From contig JALOQB010000121.1 of NCBI GenBank assembly GCA_025453595.1, positions 1-36,808 on the forward strand: a stretch of DNA of 36,808 nt, read 5' to 3'. Below are positions 26,517 through 34,100 of this stretch, piece after piece. Made by a program: the position numbers and the translations under genes. Below the pieces are notes generated by a model that saw only the letters and a program-made list of their open reading frames with translations, was not told the DNA's origin and ran no database searches. This stretch comes from Polyangiaceae bacterium. Lineage in GTDB: Bacteria > Myxococcota_A > Polyangia > Polyangiales > Polyangiaceae. Numbering within the stretch: position 1 is the first letter of the stretch; the number at the start of each line of letters is the position of its first letter.

Positions 26517-27561
26517 CGCCCCGGCGCCCCGGCCCGGGCTCGCCGCCGAGCTCATCGCCTGGTTTGACCGCAGCGCCCGCGATCTCCCCTGGCGCACCAA
26601 TCGCACGGGGTACCGCGTCTGGGTCAGCGAGATCATGCTCCAGCAGACCCGCGTCAGCACCGTCATCCCTTACTACGAGCGCTTCCTCGCCGCCTTCCCG
26701 ACCCTCCGGGACCTCGCCGCCGCCGACATCGAGCAGGTCCTCGCCCTCTGGAGCGGCCTCGGTTACTACCGCCGCGCCCGTGGGCTCCACGAGGGGGCCC
26801 GCGACGTGGTCGCTCGCTTCCAGGGCGAGCTCCCCGCCGATGTCGAGCAGCTCCTCAGCATCAAGGGCATCGGCCCGTACACCGCCGGCGCCATCGCCAG
26901 CCTCGCCTTCGGCATCCAGACCCCCCTCGTGGACGGCAACGTCATCCGCGTCCTCGCCCGCCTCTTTGCCATCCAGGAAGACGCCCGCCAGGCCCGCGTC
27001 CAGAAGCAGATCTGGGCCCTCGCTGGCTCCCTCGTCCCGCAGGATCGCCCCGGCGCCTTCAACGAGGCCCTCATGGAGCTCGGCGCCACCACCTGCCTGC
27101 CTCAGCAGCCCCTCTGTCTCCTTTGCCCCCTCGCTCCGCGCTGCGACGCCCACCGCCTCGGCCTCGCCGCCTCCCTCCCGCTCCTCGCCCCTCCCCGGGC
27201 TCCAACCCTCGTCCACGCCGCCTCCCTCGTCGCCCGCCGCGAACGCCAGATCCTCCTGGGACGGCGCCGCCCGGACGCCCTCTTCGGTGGCCTCTGGGAG
27301 CCCCCCACCGTCGAGGCCTCCTCCCCCGATGAAGCCGCCGACCTCCTCGCCCGCTTCGCCTCCCGGCCTGCACCCGCCGGAGAGGTCCAGCACACCCTCT
27401 CGCACAGGAAAATGCGCGTCGCTGTCTTCACCGGCGACCCGGCCCCCCAGCCCGGCTATCCTCCCGTCTACGATGAGGTCCGGTGGGTGCAGGAGGGCGA
27501 CCTCCATCTGTATGGAATCTCCACACTGGCGAAGAAGCTCATGAAGAAGGGGGGAGCTTGA
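26494..27561 (+). CDS. mutY: A/G-specific adenine glycosylase MutY
   Basis: A 355-residue base-excision repair enzyme that removes adenine mispaired with 8-oxoguanine. Catalytic Glu46 is in WVSEIMLQQTRV, the helix-hairpin-helix is LLSIKGIGPYTAGAIAS (120-136) and catalytic Asp147 is in LVDGNVIRVL. The iron-sulfur cluster Cys are 201, 208, 211 and 217 (C-x6-C-x2-C-x5-C). A C-terminal NUDIX-like domain for 8-oxoG recognition (GRRRPDALFGGLWEPP) ends with LSHRKMRVAVF. The start at 26494 has GAGG 7-8 bases upstream; an in-frame GTG at 26482 is less likely. It overlaps pepP upstream and the next gene downstream. Confidence 0.97.
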   Translation: MSKPPAADAPAPRPGLAAELIAWFDRSARDLPWRTNRTGYRVWVSEIMLQQTRVSTVIPYYERFLAAFPTLRDLAAADIEQVLALWSGLGYYRRARGLHEGARDVVARFQGELPADVEQLLSIKGIGPYTAGAIASLAFGIQTPLVDGNVIRVLARLFAIQEDARQARVQKQIWALAGSLVPQDRPGAFNEALMELGATTCLPQQPLCLLCPLAPRCDAHRLGLAASLPLLAPPRAPTLVHAASLVARRERQILLGRRRPDALFGGLWEPPTVEASSPDEAADLLARFASRPAPAGEVQHTLSHRKMRVAVFTGDPAPQPGYPPVYDEVRWVQEGDLHLYGISTLAKKLMKKGGA

Positions 27562-28754
27562 GGCCATGGCGGGGGTTTCCGGGGGGGGAGCAGGGGCTGG
27601 CCCGGCTGACCCGGGAGGTCACCGCGGCGCTCCGGCGGCGCCCCCCCACCGAGGAGCGCCTCGCCGGGGCGCTGCGCGCGGTGGCGCCCCGCAGCGTGGA
27701 GGGGCGTGAACTCCTCGCGGACGCGGCGCGGACCCTGGCGCGGCGCCAGGCCTTCTCGCGGCCTCTGTTCTTCGGGGCCCTGGGGGGCCTCGTGGATGCC
27801 CATGACCCGCGTGGCCACGAGCTGCTGGCGCTGGGGCTGGCGGTCGAGGACGTCGAGCCGCGGCTGCTGGGGCTGGCGGCCTTCGACGATCACCCCTCGC
27901 TCGGCGCCTCGCTGCTGCGGGCGGCCGGGCACCGTTCGCCGGCGGTGGCCTTCGCGGCGGAGGTCGTGCGCCTGCTCCGCGGGGAGTCCTCCGGGAGCGG
28001 CCTCGAAGCGCTGGCGCTGCGGCTCAAGGAGGCGTCGCGCATCGAGCTGAGCAACGAGCTGTTCTGGCCCCTGCTTCGCTCGGGCCGGGGCCACCCGGGG
28101 CTGGGCCCGGCGCTCGCGGTCATGCGGGGGGCCGAGCGTCATCTGGGGCGGTGGTTGCTGCTTGCCGAGCTGGGGGTGCGGTCCGGCGACGAGGCCCCGC
28201 GGGCCCAGGCGTCCCTGCAGGCGCAGCAGGGGCCCCGCAGCGCCCGCGGCGCCTGGTCCCTGATCGAGTGGGCGCTGGACGCCAGCTCTCGCGAGCCTCC
28301 TGGCCTGCGGGCGCCGATGGATGCGCTGATCCGGCTCTCCGATCGCCCCTCGACGGAGCGCGATCTCTCGTTCCTTTTTCGCCTCGCCGGGGCCCGCGCG
28401 ATGCAGGTAAAGACGCACCTGGACGGGCTGGTCGAGCGCCTCGCCCAGGCGGAAGAAACCGCGGTGCGAGCCGCTTTTTTCCTTGTCCGGGATCATGGCC
28501 GGGAGGATCTCAAGGCCGAGCTCCGCGGTGTGCTCCGTTCGCGCAAGGAAGGGGCCTGGGGGCTGAGCGCCGCGGTGCTCCACGATCTCGGCGACGCGAG
28601 CGCCGCGGAGGTCGCCCGGTCCTGCCTCGAGGCGCGATCGCTCTCGGCGCTCTCCTGGGGGGTCCTGGTCCTTGAATCCCTCCGCGACGGCCTCACCTCG
28701 CCGCTCCTGTCGGAGGCGCGCTTTCGCCTCCTGCACCTGGGGGCGCTCGCTTGA
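27558..28754 (+). CDS. Hypothetical helical (HEAT-like) protein
   Basis: A 398-residue protein that I do not recognise. It is almost entirely Ala/Leu/Arg-rich amphipathic helices of 25-40 residue spacing (for example GHELLALGLAVEDVEPRLLG, LGASLLRAAGHRSPAVAFAA), as in HEAT or armadillo-like scaffolds. No signal peptide or membrane segment. The start chosen is TTG at 27558, overlapping the mutY stop as TTGA. The same overlap style joins this gene to the next one, which supports it. An alternative is ATG 27566 (MAGVSGG), but that would require one G fewer in the run of eight at 27581-27588. Likely co-translated with the secreted protein after it; function unknown. Confidence 0.65.
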   Translation: MRPWRGFPGGEQGLARLTREVTAALRRRPPTEERLAGALRAVAPRSVEGRELLADAARTLARRQAFSRPLFFGALGGLVDAHDPRGHELLALGLAVEDVEPRLLGLAAFDDHPSLGASLLRAAGHRSPAVAFAAEVVRLLRGESSGSGLEALALRLKEASRIELSNELFWPLLRSGRGHPGLGPALAVMRGAERHLGRWLLLAELGVRSGDEAPRAQASLQAQQGPRSARGAWSLIEWALDASSREPPGLRAPMDALIRLSDRPSTERDLSFLFRLAGARAMQVKTHLDGLVERLAQAEETAVRAAFFLVRDHGREDLKAELRGVLRSRKEGAWGLSAAVLHDLGDASAAEVARSCLEARSLSALSWGVLVLESLRDGLTSPLLSEARFRLLHLGALA

Positions 28755-30226
28755 GCCGCCGCCTCCTGGCCGCGCTGCTCGCCGTATCCTCGATGGCCCG
28801 GGCCCAGGCGCCCGCCGGGCTTCGCTGGATCGACGCCGGTAGCGGGGAGGAGCGGGCGTCTCTCTCCCTCGTTCGCTCGCCGCCGCTGCGGTGGTCCGAC
28901 GACGCGCCGCTGCCCGAGGAAGAAGGTGCCTTCCGGCTTCTCTGGGCCGAGGGCGACGCCCCCCCGGAGGGCCTGGTGCTCGCCGCCGAGGCCCCCGACG
29001 GTCGCCCCCTGGATCAGCTGGAAATCAACGTTTTTCGACCGCACCCTTGCCCCGCCGGGGCCCCCGCAGGGCGCCGCTGCGTGGCCTCGTTGCCTGTCCG
29101 CCTCGCGATGGACCTGGACGACCGGATGCACCCGGCCGCGGCCGAGCGATCCCTGCTCGCGACCCTCGGGGGGCAGGTCGTGGTCTCCCGCAAGAAGCAG
29201 CGTCTGCTCTCTGCCCCGGTGCTGGCCCCCCGCGGCGGGCTCTGGCAGTCGAAGATCCGCGTGTTCCTCGTGCGAGAGCGCCCCCAGGGCCCCCCGCCCT
29301 TCGGCTTCACCGACGGCACCGCGGAGGCGCTGACGCGAGCCCAGATCCGGCGCGCCAACGCGGTCTGGGGTCAGTGCGGTGTCTCCTTCGGGCCGCCCGA
29401 GGCCGCGGAGGTCAAGATCGTCGATCCGCCCTCGTCCGCGCTCCTGGCGTTCGGCTGCGGGGCCGCCTTCCGGGCCTCCGGGGGGCGCCTGAGCTTCCGC
29501 ATCGAGGGGCGCGAGGTGGCCATCGCGCTCAGCCCGGGGCAGAGCGCCGCCTCCGTGGCCCGCCGCGCGGCGAGCGCCATCGAGAAGATGGGGTTCCGGG
29601 CCGTGCTCAGCGAGAACCTGCGCACCGGCGCGGCCGCTGCGCCGTCGGTGGACCTCATGGCCCGGCGCCGCGACGGGGCGTTGCTTTCGTTCTCGTCCCT
29701 CGCGTCCTCCGACGCCACCCTCGGGGTGTGCCTGGGCTCCGTCGATCTGTCCGATGGCCTCCAGCATTTCACCGACGTCGACGCCGTCGCCGGCACCCTG
29801 GAAGAGCGCACCCTGCTGCGCTCCGTGGACGACGGCGACCCCCGCACCATCGAGGTGGTGCTCATCCCCTCGTTCGCGACCGGAGGCCGCATCGGCGAGT
29901 CGTTCATTCACTCGGATCGGGGGAGCCTCCGCAACATGATCCTGGAAGATCGCGCCGGCATCCGGGCCGATGCGGTCTCGTTTGCCCTCGCCCATGAACT
30001 GGGCCACGTGCTCCTCGATGTCCCAGGGCACAGCGACGATTTTGGCCGCGACACGCCGGGGCGTCTGATGGACAGCGACGCCGCTGATCCTTCCCCCTTC
30101 GGGCCTCGCCGCCTGACCCTGGCCGAGTGCGATCGCGCCCTGCGGCAGTCGGGCCCCTCGGCCGCCGCCCCGCTGCTCTCCCCCGCGGCGCCCCCGGGTC
30201 GCACGGCGAGCCCTCGGCGTCGTTGA
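28751..30226 (+). CDS. Secreted zinc metalloprotease-like protein
   Basis: A 491-residue exported protein. The TTG start at 28751 overlaps the previous stop and gives an immediate signal peptide (LSRRLLAALLAVSSMARAQA) with cleavage after ARA or AQA. The C-terminal part has AHELGHVLLDVPGH (414-427): a zinc-protease HExxH (His415, Glu416, His419) with a further His427, and a later Met in GRLMDSD near 440 that may act as a Met-turn. The spacing HExxH-x7-H differs from metzincins (x5), so it is an unusual variant. The large N-terminal region (about 25-400) has paired Cys (HPCPAGAPAGRRC) and no domain that I recognise. Proteolytic activity is inferred from the motif only. Confidence 0.75.
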   Translation: MSRRLLAALLAVSSMARAQAPAGLRWIDAGSGEERASLSLVRSPPLRWSDDAPLPEEEGAFRLLWAEGDAPPEGLVLAAEAPDGRPLDQLEINVFRPHPCPAGAPAGRRCVASLPVRLAMDLDDRMHPAAAERSLLATLGGQVVVSRKKQRLLSAPVLAPRGGLWQSKIRVFLVRERPQGPPPFGFTDGTAEALTRAQIRRANAVWGQCGVSFGPPEAAEVKIVDPPSSALLAFGCGAAFRASGGRLSFRIEGREVAIALSPGQSAASVARRAASAIEKMGFRAVLSENLRTGAAAAPSVDLMARRRDGALLSFSSLASSDATLGVCLGSVDLSDGLQHFTDVDAVAGTLEERTLLRSVDDGDPRTIEVVLIPSFATGGRIGESFIHSDRGSLRNMILEDRAGIRADAVSFALAHELGHVLLDVPGHSDDFGRDTPGRLMDSDAADPSPFGPRRLTLAECDRALRQSGPSAAAPLLSPAAPPGRTASPRRR

Positions 30227-30292
30227 CCCCGCGAGGGTCGTGGTTGACCATGGTGGGGGCCGTCCTGGGGGCGGGTCCAGCGAGGTCTTCGC

Positions 30293-31819
30293 ATGAGTTT
30301 CTGTGCACCCTGCGCGCCGACGCGCTCGCCTAGCAAACACGTTTATTACTCGATGACCCGGAGCCTCTGCGCGGTCTGCAAGCGCTCCGTGGATGCCAAG
30401 ATTCTGTTCCGCGACGACCAGGTCTTCTTCGCGAAATTTTGCCCGGATCACGGCCACCAGGAGGTCCTCGTGGCCTCCTCGGTCTCCTGGTACCTCGACG
30501 CGCTCTCCTTCGTCGCGCCGTCCACGCCGCCGCGGGGCGAGGTGAAGCCCGTGAAGGGCGGGTGCCCCCACGACTGCGGGCCGTGCAAATCGCACCAGCA
30601 GAAGGTGTACCTTCCGGTGATCCCGATCACCTCGGCCTGCAACCTCGACTGCCCCATCTGCTACACGGTGAACAAGAACGAGGGGGCCCACCAGCTGTCG
30701 AAGGAGCACTTCGCGGCCATCCTGCGCCACCTGGGCGAGCAGCACGACGAGCTGGACATCATCAATTTCACCGGCGGAGAACCCACGCTCCACCCCGAGC
30801 TGCCGGAGCTGCTCCGCATGGCCCGCGCCGCCGGGATCCGCCGCCTCACCGTCAGCACCAACGGGCTGAAGCTGCTCAAGGAGGAGTACACCCGGGAGCT
30901 GGCCGAGGCCGACGCTCGCATCGTGCTCTCGCTGGACACCTACGACGCGAAGATCGACCAGCAGCTCCTCGGGGCCAACACCGTCAAGGCCAAGCTGCAG
31001 GTGCTGGACCTGCTCCAGAAGCACGACGTGACCACCACGATCCTGCCGGCGGTGGCCGCGGGGCTCAACGACCGCGACGTGGGGCCGCTGCTGGACGAGG
31101 TGCTCCGACGCCCCAACGTCTGCTCGCTGGAGATGCACACCCTCACCTTCACCGGCCAGGGTGGCGTGGGCTTCGATCGCACCGCCCGCATCACCACCCC
31201 GGACCTGCACCGCCTCGTCGAGGCTCACACCGGGGGCCGCATCACCGGCAACGATTTCGTGCCCTCTCCCCTCGCTCACCCCCACTGCTACTCGATCTGT
31301 TACCTGCTGATGCTCGACGACGGAGGGTACGTCCCCTACGCGCGCTTCATGGGGCGCGCCCGGCTCTTCGAGCTGCTGGGGGATTCCCTCTACATCCAGC
31401 CTCGCGAGCGGGTCGAGCAGGTGCTCCGCGACTGCATCGACGAGCTCTGGTCCAGCCCCGACTCCCTGCCCGAGGCCGACGCGGTGCTGGCCACGCTGAA
31501 CCGGCTGATCCGCGCCATGTTCCCCCCGGGCAAACCCCTGCCCCTCGACCAGCGCCAGAAGATCGCCGAGCGCGCCACCAAGGCCATCTACATCCACTCC
31601 CACATGGATGAAGAGAGCTTCGACGTGGCCCGGGTGATGCGCTGCTCCGTCGGGGTCCCCGAGATCGACGGCAGCAACATCCCGACCTGCTCCTACAACG
31701 TCCTGTACCGCGAGCGGGACCCGCGCTTCGCCGACCCCGACATGCTCGCCCGCATGGAGGTCGCCCGTGACCCCGCGCCCGGGCGCCGCTCCTTGCCCAT
31801 CCTGCAGGTGAACCGATGA
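30293..31819 (+). CDS. Tes/MJ0619-type radical SAM protein (first of a tandem pair)
   Basis: A 508-residue radical SAM enzyme. The N-terminal metal site has Cys26, Cys29 and Cys50 (SLCAVCKR, KFCPDHG); an auxiliary set Cys91, Cys95, Cys98 (GCPHDCGPC); the SAM cluster CNLDCPIC at 116-123; GGEP at 161-164. C-terminal Cys are at 332 (LAHPHCYSICY), 451 and 466 (IPTCSYNVLYR). This layout matches the archaeal MJ0619 family, whose best known member is tetraether lipid synthase (Tes), which joins lipid tails carbon to carbon; related bacterial proteins are linked to membrane-spanning lipids. GAGG 10 bases before the ATG at 30293 supports the start; Met21 is an alternative. Its stop overlaps the next gene as ATGA. 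The family is clear; the lipid substrate is inferred. Confidence 0.88.
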   Translation: MSFCAPCAPTRSPSKHVYYSMTRSLCAVCKRSVDAKILFRDDQVFFAKFCPDHGHQEVLVASSVSWYLDALSFVAPSTPPRGEVKPVKGGCPHDCGPCKSHQQKVYLPVIPITSACNLDCPICYTVNKNEGAHQLSKEHFAAILRHLGEQHDELDIINFTGGEPTLHPELPELLRMARAAGIRRLTVSTNGLKLLKEEYTRELAEADARIVLSLDTYDAKIDQQLLGANTVKAKLQVLDLLQKHDVTTTILPAVAAGLNDRDVGPLLDEVLRRPNVCSLEMHTLTFTGQGGVGFDRTARITTPDLHRLVEAHTGGRITGNDFVPSPLAHPHCYSICYLLMLDDGGYVPYARFMGRARLFELLGDSLYIQPRERVEQVLRDCIDELWSSPDSLPEADAVLATLNRLIRAMFPPGKPLPLDQRQKIAERATKAIYIHSHMDEESFDVARVMRCSVGVPEIDGSNIPTCSYNVLYRERDPRFADPDMLARMEVARDPAPGRRSLPILQVNR

Positions 31820-33324
31820 GCTCCCTCAAGCTGCCTGTCCTCGAACCCTCCTTCACCTTCGCGCCGACACCCCGCGCTCGCGAGATCGTCCACTCGTTCT
31901 CCCGCGGGCTCTGCCCCACCTGCCGGCGCCCGGTCGATGGCGTCCGCGTGATCCGCGACGGCAAGGTCTACCTGCGCAAGCAGTGCCCCTCCCACGGCGA
32001 GTCCGAGGCCCTCATCTCCGGCGACGCCGACTGGTTCCTGCGCTCCCTGACCTACATCAAGGAGGGGTCCATCCCCCTCAAGTACTCGACCGAGGTCAAG
32101 GACGGGTGCCCCGATGACTGCGGGCTCTGCCCCGATCACGAGCAGCACAGCTGCTTGCCCATCATCGAGATCACCAACCACTGCAACCTCGAGTGCCCCA
32201 TCTGCATCGTGCAGAACCGCCACAACTACAACATGACCCGCGAGGAATTCGGCCGCATCCTCGACGGCATCATCGAGAAGGAAGGCACCATCGAGACCAT
32301 CAACCTCTCCGGCGGCGAGCCCACCATGCACCCGGAGTTCTTCGAGCTCCTCGAGATGGCCCGCGCTCGCCCCGAGATCGCCCGCGTCTCCGTCTCCACC
32401 AACGGCCTCCGCTGCGCCACCGACTACGAGTTCTGCGAGCGCGTCGCCCGCCTGGGCGTCTACATCAGCCTCCAGCTCGACGCCCTCTCCAACCCCGCCC
32501 TCCGGGTGCTCCGGGGCCCCGGCGACCAGCGCGCCGCCAAGGACAAGGCCCTGGCCAACCTCAAGAAGGCCGGGGTCCGCACCACCATCGTCTCGACCGT
32601 CGCCCGCGGCGTCAACGATGACCGGATCGGCGAGTGTATTGATCTTCTCTACGATAACGATTTCATCCTCTCCCTCACCTTCCAGCCGGCGGCCTTCACG
32701 GGCTACGGCGGGGCCCACTTTGCCCCCCATAACCCGCTGGACATCATCACCATCCCGGACATCGTCCACGCCGCCGAGTCCCAGACCGGAGGGCGGCTCC
32801 GCGCCGCAGATTTCCTCCCGCTGCCCTGCTCACACCCGAGCTGTTTCGGGCTGACCTACCTGCTCAAGACCGACGACGGGTACACGCCCTTCCCCCGCTT
32901 CATCGACCTCGCCCGCTACATGGAGATCCTCACCAACCGCGGCACCATCCGCCCTGACGAGCACTTCGAGGGGGCGATCCGCGACACCATCAACGACATG
33001 TGGACCAGCGCCGCCCAGGTCCCCGACTCGGACAAGATCCTCCAGAGCCTGCGCCGCGCCATCTTCCTGATGTACCCCGAAGATCGGGCCCTGGCCCTGG
33101 AAGAGCGGCTCCACATCGGCGAGAGCCTGGTCAAGACCGTCTTCATCCACGCCTTCATGGATGTGCACACCTTCGAGGTCGACCGCATCAAGAAATGCTG
33201 CACCCACTACGCGCTCCCTGACGGTCGCCTCATGCCCGGCTGCGCCTACAACAACCTCTACCGCGACCGCGACGCCCGCTACACCGGCCCCGTCGGCGAC
33301 CCCAAGATCTGGGGGAAGGGCTGA
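31816..33324 (+). CDS. Tes/MJ0619-type radical SAM protein (second of a tandem pair)
   Basis: A 502-residue paralogue of the preceding protein. The first nine Cys stand exactly seven residues later: 33, 36, 57 (LCPTCRR, QCPSHG), 98, 102, 105 (GCPDDCGLC) and CNLECPIC at 123-130. GGEP is at 166-169. C-terminal Cys are at 338 and 343 (LPCSHPSCFGLTYL), 461/462 and 476 (KKCCTHYALPDG, MPGCAYNNLYRDRD), closer to the archaeal Tes C-terminus than the first copy is. It overlaps both neighbours (ATGA upstream, TGATG downstream), so the three products are made together. The two radical SAM proteins may act in sequence or as a heterodimer on a lipid; that is inference. An older label for this family, a pterin methyltransferase, should not be copied without evidence. 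Confidence 0.88.
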   Translation: MSSLKLPVLEPSFTFAPTPRAREIVHSFSRGLCPTCRRPVDGVRVIRDGKVYLRKQCPSHGESEALISGDADWFLRSLTYIKEGSIPLKYSTEVKDGCPDDCGLCPDHEQHSCLPIIEITNHCNLECPICIVQNRHNYNMTREEFGRILDGIIEKEGTIETINLSGGEPTMHPEFFELLEMARARPEIARVSVSTNGLRCATDYEFCERVARLGVYISLQLDALSNPALRVLRGPGDQRAAKDKALANLKKAGVRTTIVSTVARGVNDDRIGECIDLLYDNDFILSLTFQPAAFTGYGGAHFAPHNPLDIITIPDIVHAAESQTGGRLRAADFLPLPCSHPSCFGLTYLLKTDDGYTPFPRFIDLARYMEILTNRGTIRPDEHFEGAIRDTINDMWTSAAQVPDSDKILQSLRRAIFLMYPEDRALALEERLHIGESLVKTVFIHAFMDVHTFEVDRIKKCCTHYALPDGRLMPGCAYNNLYRDRDARYTGPVGDPKIWGKG

Positions 33325-34061
33325 TGCTTCTCCAGGGCAAACGCATCGTCGTCACCGGCGGCTCCCGCGGGCTGGGGCGGGCTTTTTGCCTTGAATTTGC
33401 CCGCCAGGGCGCCAGCGTCGCCTTCTCGTTCCACCGCAACGAGGTCGAGGCTGACGCTACCCTCGCCGCCCTCCGGGGCCTCGGCGCCAGGGCCCTCGCC
33501 TTCAAGGCTCCGGTCCTCGATACCGCGGCCACCGAGGCCATGCTCCGCGAGGTCGAGGCCTCCTGGGGGGCGATCGACGTGCTGGTCAACAACGCCGGGA
33601 TCTCCCAGAACCTGCCCCTCGCGCTCCTCGAAGAGGCCGACTGGGACCACGTCATGGACACCAACGTCAAGGGCACCTACCTGACGTCTCGCGCCGCCCT
33701 CCGCTCGATGATCCGCAGGAAGGCCGGGCTGATCCTCAACATCGGCTCCCTCGCCGGCGAGCGCATGATCGAGGCCCCCATCCATTACTGCGCCAGCAAG
33801 GCCGCGGTCCGGGGCCTCACCCAGGCCCTCGCCAAGGAGGTCGCTCGCCACAACATCCGGGTCCTCTGCCTCGCCCCGGGGCTCCTCGAGGATGGCCTGG
33901 GGCGCAACCTCCCGGAGCACCGCCTCGAAGCCTACCTGCACCACTGCTCCCTCGGGCGCGTCGGTACCTTCGACGAGGTCGCCCGCTTCGCTGCCTTCCT
34001 CGTGTCGGATCAGAACAGCTACATGTCCGGCGAGACCATCCTCATGGATGGCGGCGTCTGA
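33324..34061 (+). CDS. Short-chain dehydrogenase/reductase (FabG-like)
   Basis: A 245-residue classical SDR. The cofactor motif TGGSRGLG is at 11-18, NNAG at 89-92, and the catalytic Ser142 (NIGSLAGE), Tyr155 and Lys159 (YCASK). The C-terminus GETILMDGGV is typical of FabG-type 3-oxoacyl-ACP reductases and relatives. The Gly-rich loop followed by Arg at 15 and HR around 37-38 suggests NADP(H). It is translationally coupled to the two radical SAM genes, so it probably reduces or oxidises an intermediate of the same pathway rather than serving general fatty-acid synthesis. Confidence 0.92.
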   Translation: MLLQGKRIVVTGGSRGLGRAFCLEFARQGASVAFSFHRNEVEADATLAALRGLGARALAFKAPVLDTAATEAMLREVEASWGAIDVLVNNAGISQNLPLALLEEADWDHVMDTNVKGTYLTSRAALRSMIRRKAGLILNIGSLAGERMIEAPIHYCASKAAVRGLTQALAKEVARHNIRVLCLAPGLLEDGLGRNLPEHRLEAYLHHCSLGRVGTFDEVARFAAFLVSDQNSYMSGETILMDGGV

Positions 34062-34100
34062 ACCTCCCTCCCGCTGGTTCCCCCGGGGTGATGGGAGGTT
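34061..34100. terminator. Possible bidirectional terminator between convergent genes
   Basis: AACCTCCC (34061-34068) and GGGAGGTT (34093-34100) are perfect 8-base inverted arms with a 24-base loop holding an inner CCCCCGGGG. It sits exactly between the SDR stop and the stop of the opposing Pro-rich gene. The T-tracts are short on both sides, so termination may be weak. Confidence 0.5.

Noticed and set aside
30225-30239. Hairpin GACCC/GGGTC after the protease-like gene as a terminator
   Set aside because: Only 5 pairs with no T-run; too weak to call, so the radical SAM cassette may be transcribed with the upstream genes.
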